Shown in pieces: positions 29,695 through 41,049 of a stretch of DNA of 64,000 bases. The notes below the pieces were generated by a model. It did not search any database, was not told the origin of the DNA, and worked only from the letters and a program-made list of their open reading frames with translations. This stretch comes from Conus ventricosus (lineage: Eukaryota; Mollusca; Gastropoda; Neogastropoda; Conidae). Within the stretch, counting starts at the first letter, position 1; each line of letters begins with the position of its first letter. Position numbers and translations under genes: made by a program. The DNA lies in NCBI GenBank assembly GCA_018398815.1, contig CM031614.1, forward strand, positions 52,999,382 through 53,063,381, in the 5' to 3' direction.

Positions 29695-30853
29695 AGTGTC
29701 AACAACAACAACAGCAACAAAATCTGGAAACTGAAGCTCATGAGAGCTTGTCAAAAACTTAAAGGCCTTTGTGTGATAGATGGACATATGAATAAACAAA
29801 AGGGGTCATTTTTGGCTTGGATATCGAACAGTACAAGCAGCCTCCTTTCCCACTGTGAAGGAGTACGGATACTTTGGATGATTCATAAGACTTTTGATGC
29901 ATTGTCATTACTAGAATTATTGACTTTGTGGCATCTGTAAATGACTTGTTGCACCTCTGAAATGAAGTGTGAAACAGTTGTACATGTGTGCTAGGAATAT
30001 GTGCTAGTCCCTTCCAATATTAGACATGTTGGAACAGTTTTTGAAGACCACGTTTTTTTTGTTTGTGTGTTTGTTTTTTTCGCACCCAGTTTTCTTCCTT
30101 TCTGTTTGTTTTTGTATCTGTTTTAGCATATTCTGTCTCTTCTTTGTGTCTTTTCATGCTTTGCTTTGTGGCTGTTGATATAATTGCCTGTCCTGTTGTC
30201 GTGTTCTGATTATGTCGTCACCAGTATGGGGGACATATAGTGTGTAGCATTCACAAACAGTAGAACGTGTAGCATCTGCAGAAAAACGTAACTTCAATAT
30301 CAGCTGTAGAGGTTTTGATCTCCTTTATTAAGCTGCATTGTATACATCACTTGCTAATGTGTAGCTCTCTTTCATGCTGTGGATGTGTTCAGTTTTCACT
30401 GAGTTCCACTTTTGTATCAATCTTTATGTTACTTTAAACCATGGAAATGTTTTGGTGAAGAGGAGCGTAGGGAGTAGAGAGAAAAATGAATAAAAAAGAC
30501 ACAAGACCCTGTCGTAAGTTGGGACTGTAGAAATGAGGAGAGAACAAAGAGTTTCTTTAACACACAAGAGACCTGAGAATTAAAGCACTGAATTATCCCC
30601 ATTGTTCCTACCGTCCCAGAACAGCAAGGTTGGGTAGATCAATGAAAGTCAGCCAGATTTGTTCTAAATCGAAAAGAGATTTGAATTTGACCCTGCCTCC
30701 TAGAGGTGTCTTGATACTCCCAGAAAGGTTTGATTACTATGTACATGCATTTGTTAATTTTATTAATCATGACATGTTTGGTGGAAGATTTCTTCTTTTT
30801 TTTTTTTTGTACCTATGCACACATTTTGGTGTGTTGCAACAGAGCATTGCTTG

Positions 30854-30859
30854 AATAAA
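30854..30859 (+). promoter_or_regulatory. Candidate polyadenylation signal AATAAA
   Basis: AATAAA in GCTTGAATAAAATATG, in an AT-rich setting, about 3.8 kb after the CYB5R stop. Confidence 0.45.
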
Positions 30860-30911
30860 ATATGTAGCCTTTTGGTTTTGATTAATAACTTCTTGATTAT
30901 GTATATGGATT

Positions 30912-30917
30912 AATAAA
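30912..30917 (+). promoter_or_regulatory. Candidate polyadenylation signal AATAAA
   Basis: A second AATAAA in GGATTAATAAAATTC, 58 bp after the first. A further AATAAA lies near 30489. Confidence 0.4.
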
Positions 30918-31249
30918 ATTCTTATACTTACATGTACGAGAGAAAGTCAGCACTGGTGTGGCCTTTGTGATCACCGAGGTTGTGAGATGTGAGAATGGAA
31001 ATGCAGTTTGAGAGAGTATGGATGTTCTGTACAATAGATGAAATTGAGAGGACTGCTTGTATTCAGATGCAACTAACGTCCATGCAATGTTGATTAGTCA
31101 TTAACCACCCAGGTGTTCAGGAAGTGTGTTCTCAATCTGAACAAAGCAAAGGAAGCAGAGATAGTTTCTCCCAGATTTATTGTACCTACCAAAACATGTC
31201 ATGCAGGTTGTTCATGCAGGCTTCTGACTACACAGTGTTGAGGTCAAAC

Positions 31250-32110
31250 CAGAGTTCATTGAGGGTATTTTGCCATTGTCTTTCCTCTTCGTCCTGGTTA
31301 TCGACTGATCAAACACACCGTCACAACAGTCAAGAACAATGGATGCTTTGAACATGGCTTGGAGATCTGGACTTTGCTGATGACCTGGTGTTGCAAGTCT
31401 GACTCGATTGCAACTAAATGCAGCACCTGCTTGGCAGTGATATCATGGGACAGGGCTCCAGATCAACAAGAAAAAAGGCTCTACTTCATGAAGATAAACA
31501 CTGCTGCCAACACTTTGGTCACGATAGGTGAGAACCAATCAAAGAGGTTGAATCTTCTGTATACATGGCAGTGTGGTTAACAGACAGGAGGGCACTGTAT
31601 GAGAGACATCATTGCTGGTAACAGACAAGGGTCAAGCAGCCTTTTTCATGCTATAGAACATCTGGACCTCTACAGAAATCTACACAGTAACTATGCATCT
31701 CAGACTGGTCGTATTTGGCTGAGTATCTTCATGCTAAAATTGATCCTCTTATTTTACACAAAGTCGTAGAGAAAGACCAAGGCAATGCTGCAGAAGATAA
31801 AACTTCCTTTAACATCTGTCCAAGACGTATGGGATGTCGGCAATAAGGAGTTGAGGCAATAGGACGGCGCAGGAGCCAGTCACCAGGAAGACCCTGAGGA
31901 GGAAGTGGATCTGGAGGGGACAAACCTTTACGAGGCCAGCTTTGGGAAACCTCTTATCATGCAATGATCTAGAACACGCAGGAAGAGCCGGAAACGTAAA
32001 GAAGAGGCACTGAGGCAGAGGCAAAGAGGAAGGGGACCAGCTGAACAGTGGCTGGAAGAACAACCCAGACCTGACTTGACTGGAGAAGTGTTGCCGAAGA
32101 TGTAAGCTCC
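31250..32110 (+). pseudogene. RTE-like LINE reverse transcriptase C-terminal fragment
   Basis: A frame near 31360 encodes TWLGDLDFADDLVL, which includes the F-A-D-D catalytic box of LINE reverse transcriptases. Further pieces resemble GENQ...LNLLYTW, and near 31865-31925 EPVTRKTLRRKWIWRGQT, typical of the C-terminal part of RTE-type proteins. Multiple stops and shifts show it is long dead. It stops just before the Gypsy-1 target duplication. Confidence 0.75.
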
Positions 32111-32215
32111 CATAACCTACACCATTCCTTGTTATCTATCCACCGATTTGTATTTCATAGGTCTCACAGACCCATGCCTTTTATTGACACAATGGCATAC
32201 CCAAACCAGCTACTG

Positions 32216-32220
32216 GAGTG
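32216..32220. repeat. Gypsy-1 left target-site duplication GAGTG
   Basis: GAGTG directly precedes the 5' LTR, and an identical GAGTG follows the 3' LTR at 36308-36312. Confidence 0.93.
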
Positions 32221-32406
32221 TGTAGGATAAGTTCATCATAGCAGACGGATTCTATTACCAGTCTAAGGAAGCAATTCCCATGCTGTTCATATTGGATAAT
32301 CGTTCTTTATGTAAATAGGATGCGCGATGGGTTATGGAACGTTGCCAAGTAAAACAAACTGCCTGCTTCCAATCTTCTCTTCGTCTCTGTATGACTGAAT
32401 ATTACA
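32221..32406 (+). repeat. Gypsy-1 5' LTR
   Basis: A 186-bp LTR, TGTAGGATAAG to CTGAATATTACA, nearly identical to 36121-36307. Confidence 0.95.
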
Positions 32407-32424
32407 TGGTGGCAGCGGTGACTG
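32407..32424 (+). other. Gypsy-1 primer-binding site
   Basis: TGGTGGCAGCGGTGAC begins right after the LTR. The same TGGTGGCAGC follows the 5' LTR of Gypsy-2 on the minus strand. TGG is the expected complement of a tRNA 3' CCA; the priming tRNA was not determined. Confidence 0.8.
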
Positions 32425-32449
32425 AACTAAATTCACCCTCCTAAGAAGA

Positions 32450-34310
32450 AAATGGAAAACAGGGTCGACGAAGCTGTTCGACGCCCAATCAACCTCCCTC
32501 CTCCAAAGCATTCGACGGCACAGCAAGGCCCAACGTTTTCAAACTGGATACAGGCGCATCTGTTTCAGTCGTAGTGAAAAATGGGCCAACTCTTACAAGC
32601 TGACCAAATCACGAAAACAGCTGAAAGGCCCAGGTAACACCAAACTCACAGTACTGGGTACGTTTCAAGCACGACTGCGTCACAAAGACAAAGAAATAAA
32701 GGAAACACTTTATTTTTCTGAAAGGCCAGTCCAGCTCCCTCCTCAGTCGAACAGCCTGTGTAAAGCTGGTCTGATCTCTCGCATCGATCAAATCAACGAT
32801 CCAGGAATTCCAGACTTTAAAAGTGAGTTTCCTAGCCTCTTTCAAAAACGCCTGGGCAAATTGGACACAACTTATACCATCACTCTCAAACCTGATGCAA
32901 AACCAGTGTGCATTTATGCTCCACGCAAAATTGCACATCCTCTCTTACCTAAAGTTAAAACAGAGATTGACCGCATGCTGCGGAAGAAGTCATTTCACCT
33001 GTCACAGAACCCACCAGTTGGTGCTCAGGGATTGTTGTGGCTCCAAAACCGAATGGATCAATACGGTTATGCGTGGATCTGACACGTCTGAATGAATCAG
33101 TTCAACGCGAAGTTCATCCCATAGCTTCAGTGGACGAAAGCCTGGCAAAACTTGCGAATTCCAAAGTTTTTACAAAACTGGATGCCAGAGGTGGTTTTTG
33201 GCAAATACCTCTCGCTGAACAATCCAAATTAAAACACAACATTCATAACCCCATTTGGACGCTACTGCTTCAACCGACTCCCATTTGGCATTAGTTCAGC
33301 CAGTGAAGTATTTCAGCGGACAATGTCAGCAATCCTGGCCGATCTAGATGGCGTCGTCTGCCATATGGATGATGTTCTGGTCCATGCCGAAGACCAAACT
33401 ACTCATGATCAGCGTCTTCGAGAAGTCCTGAATCGCTTACAGGAGGCTGGCATCACACTCAATGACAAATGTGAGTTTTTCGAAAGACTCAATCCGTTTT
33501 CTTGGGTCACATCATTGACAGCTCAGGCATCCGCCCGGATCCAGCAAAAGTGGAAGCTATCAACAGTTTCCCCTCACCCATGAACTGCACAGAACTTCAA
33601 CGTTTCTTGGGCATGGCAAATCAACTGGCCAAGTTCATGCCCAATCTTGCCACATCACAGCTCCTCTACACTGTCTCTTACGCAAGAACACTGAATGGAC
33701 GTGGGTGATCAACAGGAAATGGCTTTCCAGCAAATACGAAATCTTCTACTTTCACCTCCTGTACTTGCACACTACAACCCTGAGCGTGAAACCTTCGTAG
33801 CGGCTGACGCTTCCAATGCAGGCCTTGGTGCTGTATTATACCAGACACAAGATGACAACTCACGACGCCCAGTGTGCTACATTTCACGCTCACTTTCTGA
33901 CGCAGAACGCAACTATGCTGTCATTGAAAAAGAAGCATTGCAGTCACATGGGCCTGTGAGAGACTAAGTGAATACCTCCTTGGACTCACCTTCACAGTCG
34001 AGACCGACCGCAAGCCTTTGGTCCCCCTCCTGTCAACCACAGAACTCGTCAAAATGCCTCCACGCATTCAACGATTTCGACTGCGACTCACGCGATTTTC
34101 TCCAAAAATTCAGCACGTCGCCGGAAGAATCAAACGACAGCAGATGCACTGTCACGTGCACCGCATTCTCAACCAGAAAAAGAAGACATCAACCTCGTCG
34201 ATGATGCAGCACTACTTGCCAAACAAACTATCGACAGTCTTCCGCTTCAACAAACCAACTGCAAACAATCAAAGAATTGCAGAAATCAGATCCTGAAACA
34301 ACTGAAGTCC
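32450..34310 (+). pseudogene. Gypsy-1 protease, reverse transcriptase and RNase H
   Basis: After a short MENRVDEAVRRPIN leader, the protease motif KLDTGASVSVV begins at about 32541. Reverse transcriptase follows with LCVDLTRLN, KLDARGGFWQIPL and the catalytic box HMDDVLVHAED (about 33362), then FLGMANQLAKF. RNase H has FVAADASNAGLGAVLY and ISRSLSDAERNYAVIEKEA. The text is spread over all three frames by single-base length changes, with no large loss inside pol. It is annotated as a pseudogene as assembled. Confidence 0.9.
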
Positions 34311-34400
34311 GAGAATACTGCATCAATGGATGGCCCGCCTACATGCCAGAGTCGCCACTTCTCAAGCAGTACTGGACAAATAGAGAACATCTGACCATAG

Positions 34401-35333
34401 TTGAAGACCTTGTTGTTCGACGACAGAATTGTCATTCCTCGGGACATGAGGATTGAAATGCTCAATCGCATTCATGCGGGACACCTCGGAATTGTGAAAT
34501 GCCGAGCACTTGCTTCATTTTCAATTTGGTGGCCTCATATCTCTACAGAAATTGAAGATCTCGTAAAAAATTGCAATATCTGTGCCAAACACAGACCAAC
34601 ACATAAGGAACCCCTTCTACCTTCTTCCTTCCCTGAACGACCTTGGTCTAGGCTCGGCATGGATCTGTTTGAGTTTCAAGGCAAGACCTTTGTCATTGTG
34701 GTGGACTATTACTCTCGCTGGCCAGAGTTACGTCGCCTTGACAACCAAACAAGCAGCAACCTCATCAGTAAACTAAAATGCATTTTCTCTGTCCATGGCA
34801 TCCCTGACATGGTCATGTCTGACAATGGTCCACAGTTTGCCAGCACAGAATTCCACAAATTTGCTGCTGACTTTGGGTTCACACATACCACAAGCTCTCC
34901 TCATTACCCCCAAAGTAATGGAGAGGCTGAAAGAGCTATACAAACTGTGAAGAATTTGCTCAAGAAAGCGAAAGACCCCTACAATGCACTTCTCCTCTAC
35001 AGGTCAAGTCCACTGCAAAATGGCAAGTCCCCCCGTGAGCTCCTAATGGGAAGAAAATTAAAGACAAAAATCCCCATTCTTCCATCCCATCTACTCCCCC
35101 AAAACCCTGATCACTCTTTCATCAAACAGAAAGAACAGTACATGAAACAAAAGCAATGCAACAACTTCAACGACCGTCATGCAGCCAGGGAAGCAACACC
35201 CCTGAAACCTGGTGACACTGTATTTGTCAAAGACATGAACAAGTCGGGAGAAGTGTTATCAAAACACCACAACCCACGTTCCTACATTGTTGGACAGAAA
35301 CCGGTCCCATCAGACGCAACAGAACGCACTTAG
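34401..35333 (+). CDS. Gypsy-1 integrase, uninterrupted 310-residue frame
   Basis: This is the longest intact frame in the element. It shows the zinc-binding HAGHLG...NCNICAKHR (H-x3-H and C-x2-C type), then the catalytic core with Asp in GMDLFEF, Asp in SDNGPQF and Glu in NGEAERAIQ. A C-terminal domain follows with PGDTVFVKDM and HNPRSYIV. In Ty3/Gypsy elements integrase inserts the cDNA copy into host DNA. The frame is joined to upstream pol only after a frame change near 34420. Confidence 0.93.
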   Translation: MKTLLFDDRIVIPRDMRIEMLNRIHAGHLGIVKCRALASFSIWWPHISTEIEDLVKNCNICAKHRPTHKEPLLPSSFPERPWSRLGMDLFEFQGKTFVIVVDYYSRWPELRRLDNQTSSNLISKLKCIFSVHGIPDMVMSDNGPQFASTEFHKFAADFGFTHTTSSPHYPQSNGEAERAIQTVKNLLKKAKDPYNALLLYRSSPLQNGKSPRELLMGRKLKTKIPILPSHLLPQNPDHSFIKQKEQYMKQKQCNNFNDRHAAREATPLKPGDTVFVKDMNKSGEVLSKHHNPRSYIVGQKPVPSDATERT

Positions 35334-36109
35334 TAACAACGTCAAATGATGTACAACCCAGGCAAGGAACACCCACCACGGCTGCGGTTACGCCGTCAAC
35401 ACCTTTGTCTTCAGCACTACAGCCATCGCCACAAAAAGTTCCACCCACAACTCAACAGCGATCTCCTGTCCCAGTGCCAACACCTGGTCCAGTATCTCCA
35501 ACTCCAAACACCACGGGAGTGCTCCGCAAGTCCCAAAGAATAATCAAGAAACCCCAACGACTTGATTTATAGAAATGAGACACAACAGTGTTTGTGAACA
35601 GACACACACAAAAACACATAGACTACGCTTTTGTTCTATTTAAAGTTTTATGTTATTTTATTTTGCTTTTTAACATGCGCGCTGGTGACCTACTCGTTTT
35701 GAGTGAACCAGTATTTTAGGAAGAAGAAGAAATGACAGACTTTAAATGTTATTTTGAATGGTTCCAGTTTTATAGTTTAAAATTACTTACAGTTATCAAC
35801 AATTACATATTTCATTACCAAAAAAAAAAAGAAAAGAAGGAAGTTGGCAAACTTATATTGTTTTCAAAGTCCTTTAGTATGGCATGTGACTCTATGACAC
35901 TTAGAAAGGTTGAACACACTATGAATATGAAATAACGATGTACATTCTTCGTGAAATTATAAACACTTCAAAACTAACATCATACCAAGGACAACGAATA
36001 TGAAAGAAGAAAGAAGTACATGAAAGAAAATAGACAAAATAAGAGCCGAATACTTTTCTTATTAATTTATCACAATGATTGTAAATTTGAAAGACATTAA
36101 CTACTTTTC

Positions 36110-36120
36110 AAAAAGGGAGT
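36110..36120 (+). other. Gypsy-1 polypurine tract
   Basis: AAAAAGGGAGT directly precedes the 3' LTR. Gypsy-2 has the comparable AAAGGGAGAT at the same place on its strand. It is the expected plus-strand priming site. Confidence 0.8.
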
Positions 36121-36307
36121 TGTATGATAAGTTCGTCATAGCAGACGGATTCTATTACCAGTCTAAGGGAAGCAATTCCCATGCTGTCATATTGGATAAT
36201 CGTTCTTATGTAAAATAAGATGCGCGATGGGTTATGGGAACGTTGCCAAGTAAAACAAACTGCCTGCTTCCAATCTTCTCTTCGTCTCTGTACGACTGAA
36301 TATTACA
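36121..36307 (+). repeat. Gypsy-1 3' LTR
   Basis: A 187-bp LTR, TGTATGATAAG to CTGAATATTACA, followed by the GAGTG duplication at 36308-36312. Confidence 0.95.
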
Positions 36308-36312
36308 GAGTG

Positions 36313-37605
36313 CACTATTCGAACATGCCATTTACAACTCACAAAAACTGTTTCTTTTCATATGAGAGTAAACTGGAATTGTGTGGTCACTTTTTCAAGC
36401 TCAGTTTTTCTCTGACCTGTGTTTCAATCCCTGTAATGCAAATCAATGCAAGTACTCATATGATGAACTCAAATTGAAGTCGTACTTCGCCCAAAGCAGG
36501 GAATGATCTAATGATACCCTTCACTGCTTAGAGTACATTGTAGGATGGGAGAATATGTTGTGCTCTCCACAAATGTAATCGTAACTCTGATTCTGTATCT
36601 TCTGCTCACTCTGGTGGAGGTAGGAATCAGATCATCTAGATTTGTATGATGTTGGTCCTTTGTTGTTGACGCATACTCTCTTGATTCTTATAATTCTACA
36701 TGTTTTTTCAGTCTCTTCAGTTCAAAGTGTGATGATAGTGTGTGTGTGTGTGTGTGTGTGTGCGTGTAAAAACATGGTTTGCACTCTGACAATTTTGACA
36801 TGTCTTTTTTTTTAACAGCACGAATGTGAAAGGGGGAGGGAGAGGAAGGGAAGGAGGAGGGATGGGTAGGGATCAGGGTGTCAGAACTGTGGTCATCACA
36901 AGAACAGGGCAGAGTCTGTCTTTTGCGATTCTTAAGGATTTCTATTCTGAGACTTGATAACGGACTTGTGCGTGACTCTTTCATGCTCTGTTGGAACATC
37001 GACCAGGTTCAAGACATGGGCAATCTTCACTTTTGCTCAGGACATCTGAACAACTCTCAGAAACGTTCTGTAAGTGGATGACTCAACTGTGTGGCTCCAG
37101 TCTTTCAGTGACATACTCGGCGATTCTAGGTAAAAATTCACAAGGGCTAAGAAAAACGCGAAACGCATAGTTTTTGCTTTTATTTACTGAGGAACATGAA
37201 CGATTTTCTGCATATGTCAAGAGCAGTTGAAGCTTAGTTAAAAATTTCAGGTCTTTTTGATGAAAATTTCATTTCAGTGAATGTTTACAGTGAAAATAGG
37301 TCTTTTAGGCCTACGACTTGCGATGAAGATTAACGTCGACGGCCCTACTAGGCGACGTGTGGGAATGTGCATGGGAGGTAAACTGTGTCAGAGCTCGCGT
37401 TCTGCGAAAGTTGATCCTGCCGGATTTTTTTTTTCTGCAACATGTATCTTGAAGTTGACGATCTTCGCTGTTTATTGGATCGATCTCTGTCACCCGACGC
37501 AAGAGGTTTGTAAGAGATGTTGTTGCGTCTGATCGTCTACACGAAGAGGAACCGGAAATCGGATTAGATTATTCAGTCACAGGTTCAACCAATCGGTGCT
37601 GGCTG
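36313..37605. other. Intergenic DNA between the Gypsy elements
   Basis: It contains a (TG)n tract near 36740-36768 and AT-rich sequence. GC content rises near 37310-37600 around GACGGCCCTACTAGGCGACG. No gene model is supported. Confidence 0.5.
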
Positions 37606-37610
37606 ACGCC
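37606..37610. repeat. Gypsy-2 target-site duplication ACGCC (left)
   Basis: ACGCC precedes the LTR at 37611 and recurs after the other LTR at 42117-42121. Confidence 0.92.
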
Positions 37611-37781
37611 TGTAGTATTATTAGATGGAGACGAGTGATGGCGTGTTGGTTGACTCCGACGAGCTGATCAAGATGCGAGCGTTATGTTACCAAGGTAACA
37701 TTCCGGATCTTATTCCTAAGCGTCGAAGAGTTCTTCCGGTTACGTTTGGGTTGTCTGCTAAGACTGGTTCATTATCCTACA
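37611..37781 (-). repeat. Gypsy-2 3' LTR
   Basis: The minus-strand LTR starts TGTAGGATAATGAACC. It includes the near-palindrome TGTTACCAAGGTAACA, which is shared with the other LTR. Confidence 0.93.
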
Positions 37782-37864
37782 TCTCCCTTTCAAGTTAAAA
37801 ACACACAGTTTGCAAATTAGAAAATGTTCTTCACATACTGGTTACCGTCTTCTCTTCCTCCTTT

Positions 37865-37871
37865 CTTTTTT

Positions 37872-37909
<38 letters not shown>

Positions 37910-37931
37910 CTTTTTTTTCTTTTTTTTTTTA
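37865..37931 (-). repeat. Long poly-A (minus strand) in the Gypsy-2 3' region
   Basis: More than 60 nearly pure T on the plus strand, between the end of pol and the 3' LTR. Confidence 0.9.
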
Positions 37932-38255
37932 ACTAGATAGTGAAAACTAACACAATAACTCGGAGAACAATAACTAATGATGGGCAAGATAACGATGAAT
38001 GAAAAATTCATAGATTCAGTTTCTGTGGTTTCTTGATGAGCCTGCCAGAGCGAGTAAGTAGCTGTATAGGTGTGGTGAGTATTTGTGGACACAGTGATTG
38101 TGTTGAGGTTGATGACCGTGGTGACGCCGCACAGGACTGCTGTCACTGGAATGAAGGCTGCACTGCTCTGGCACTTTGGTGTTGGTGATGGTATTGGTTC
38201 ATCAGGAGTAGACACCAGGTGTGATCTGTTTCGACGTAGAATGCTGCTGTGGGTC

Positions 38256-41045
38256 CTAACAATGTAGGAAACGAGGATTGTTGTGTCTGGATATGACTTC
38301 TCCTGGAGTCGCCATGTCCTTGACAAACACGGTGTCACCTTTTGTCAGTGGTGCAGCTTCTTTCGTTGCATGCCGTTTGTTGTAGTTTTGATGCGTTGTT
38401 CTTTTGTTGCCTTCTCTTTTTCTTGTATTTTCTTCATGTTTGGCGTTTCTGGGGCAAGATTTGATGGGTTGATGGGAAGTTTGGTTTTCAATTTCTTCCC
38501 ATGAGTAGTTCACTTGGGGAGTAGCCATTCTGTAGTGGAGTTTGCCCTGTACATGAGTAGAGCGATGTACGGGTCTTTGGATTCTTCAGGAGCTTCTTAA
38601 TTAATGGTTTGTACTGTGTGTTCGGCTTCTCCATTACTTTGAGATATCTGGGTGAGCTTGTGGTGTGGGTAAAACCATATTCTGCAGCAAATTTTTTGAA
38701 TTCGAAACTCGAAAATTGTGGACCATTGTCTGAGATCACAACATCTGGAATGCCGTGAGCTGCAAAGATGCTCTTGATCTTTGTGATGGTCTCTTTGCTG
38801 GATGTGTCTCAAGACAACGTATTCAGGCCATCTGGAAAAGTAGTCGACCACCGCAATGTAGATTTTTCCGTTGAGCTCGAAGAGATCCATCCCAACACGC
38901 TACCATGGTCTTTCTGGGAAAGATGATGGTAGAAGGGGTTTCCTTAAGCTCTGTCGGAGCTTTGCACAGGTAGAGCATTTGTCACCATTTCTTCGATTTG
39001 ACTGGAGATTGAGGGCCACCAAACTGAAGTCTGTGCGAGTGCTCTACATTTGGTAATACCCAAATGACCTCATGTAGTCGACTCAGGGTGTCAAGTCTCA
39101 ACCTCTGGGCATGACAATGCGATCATCGTACAAGAGGAGATCATCGACGATTGTGAAATGTTGTCGATTAGTCCATACTGTTTCAGTAATGGAGATTCTG
39201 GCACGAATGTTGGCCAACCTGTTCTACAGTACTCTGACTTGAGCTGTTTCAGCATCAGCTTTTTGCAGTTTTCTGATTTCTTCCAGTTTCTGAGATGATG
39301 CAGGCAAGATTTCAATGGCTTGTTTGGCGTGATGCCACAGTGAGCTCAGAAAATCGATGTCTGCTTCTTCAGGTGGACTTGCAGGTGCGCGTGATAGAGC
39401 GTCAGCTGTTATTTGCTCTTCCCCTGAGACATGTATCACTGTGGGTTATATCTCATTAGACGTAGGCGGAAACGCTGAATCCTGGGTGGCATCTTGGCGA
39501 TTTCTTTGGTGCTCAGAAGTGGGACAAGAGGTTTATGGTCAGTTTCGATCGGTATTCTAGACCCTGAATGTATTCGTTGAATCTTTCTGATGCCCAGGTT
39601 GCTGCAAGTGCCTCTTTCTCAATTGTTGCATAGTTTTTCTCTGCGTCATTGAGTGACCTTGAGATGAAGCTGACCGGATGACGTGATCTGTCTTCTTGTA
39701 TTTGAAGAAGAACTGCACCAATGCCTGTTCCAGAGGCATCAGCTGCGATGATTGTTTTGCGCTTGGGGAGTAATGTGCAAGTACTGGGGTTGAAGTCAAT
39801 AGCTTTTTTATTTGCTGAAAAGCTGTTTTTTGAGGTTCACCCCCATAACCATGCAGTGTCTTTGCGGAGCAGTTGCCGGAGTGGTGCATTCAGTTCTGCC
39901 AAACTGGGAGTAAATTTGGCCAATTGGTTGACCATGCCCATAGAAGCGCTGCAATTCTGTGATCGTTGCGGGGACTGGGAAATTCATGATGGCCTTTATT
40001 TTGTCAGGATCAGCATGAATTCCTGAAGCATCAACAACATGACCGAGGAATTTCACAGATGCTTTAGAGAACTCGCACTTTTCATTAAGCGTTAATCCAT
40101 TCATCTTGCAGAACTTGTAGGACTTCTCGGAGTATTTTGGTCATGAGTCTCCTGGTCAACTGCATGGATAAGGACATCGTCCATGTGGCAAATGATTTCC
40201 TTCTCTGGCCCCGAGTATTTCAGATAATGGCTCTTTGAAAGATTTCACTTGCAGAGCTAAATGCCGAATGGCAGGCGATTGAAGCAATATCTACCAAAAG
40301 GAGTGACAAAAGTGGTGTAAATTTAGACTCCTCTGCGAGGGGATTTGCCAAAATCCACTTTTAGCATCAAGTTTGTGAAAACTTTTGAATTTGCAGCTTT
40401 GCGAGACTTCATCAACTGAGTGCATGGATGTATTTCTCGCTGAACTGATTTATTGAGTTGAGTCAGATCAACGCACAATCTGACAGACCATTTGGTTTTG
40501 GAACGACCACTATTCCTGAACACCAGTCTGTTGGCTCTGTAACAGGAGAGATTACCTCCTTCTTCCAGCATTCGATCAATATTCTTTTTAACCTTAGGAA
40601 TGAGTGGATGCGCAATTTTGCGAGGGTAAAAATACACACGGCTTGGTGTCAGCTTTTAGATTGATTTTATATGGCTTTGGATGTAGCCAAGACCTTTGAA
40701 CAATTGGGGGAATTCTTTTCTGTAGTCTGGTACAGATGTTTCTGAACGGATTCAACACGCTTGACTAAATCTATTTATACGCATGCTGACTTGCCAAGGA
40801 GCGAAGTGGCTGTCCTTTCAGCACATAAAGTTCTCAGTGATCTTGTTTTCCTTGTTCTGGAGTGGTCGCCTGGATCGTGCCCATCACTTTCTAATGATGT
40901 GTCTCCCGGGACCTTCAGAATTTTCCTTGTTTTATTCAGCTTTTTCTCTTTCACCCATGATTTCTCCAATGACTGAGACTGAAGCACCAGTGTCCAACTT
41001 AAAATTGTGTGGCTTGCCATTGACGAGAATTTCCGCTGACCAGAT
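38256..41045 (-). pseudogene. Gypsy-2 pol (protease, RT, RNase H, integrase), frameshifted
   Basis: On the minus strand the protease motif KLDTGASVSVIG lies near 40970-41005. Reverse transcriptase pieces follow at 40637-40323 (IAHPLIPKVKKNIDRML, LCVDLTQLNKSVQREIHP) and 40104-39808 (LNEKCEF, FLGHVVDASGIHADPDKIKA). RNase H lies at about 39890-39560. The linker at 39439-39224 has the TADALSRAP motif, and the integrase at 38890-38256 has SDNGPQFSSFEFKKFAAEYG. Frames change many times. Domain order and spacing are intact, so most changes are single-base. Confidence 0.88.
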
Positions 41046-41049
41046 GTCA

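Larger units (their letters stand above)
27011..30935 (+). other. Probable CYB5R 3' UTR
   Basis: No splice-flanked coding block or large transposon follows the TAA at 27008 until the RTE-like fragment. The stretch is AT-rich and ends with two AATAAA signals about 60 bp apart. It contains two local duplications and a short LINE-tail fragment. The extent is an inference from the polyadenylation signals; a shorter UTR with an unseen variant signal is possible. Confidence 0.45.
32221..36307 (+). mobile_element. Gypsy-1: Ty3/Gypsy LTR retrotransposon lacking gag
   Basis: The element has 186/187-bp LTRs starting TGTA and ending TACA, a primer-binding region after the 5' LTR, a purine tract before the 3' LTR and a 5-bp target duplication. 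The order is protease, reverse transcriptase, RNase H, integrase, which places it in Ty3/Gypsy. Only about 130 nt separate the primer-binding region from the protease, so gag is gone. The LTRs differ by about four substitutions, and all five length differences are in homopolymers. Pol resembles that of Gypsy-2. Confidence 0.95.
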
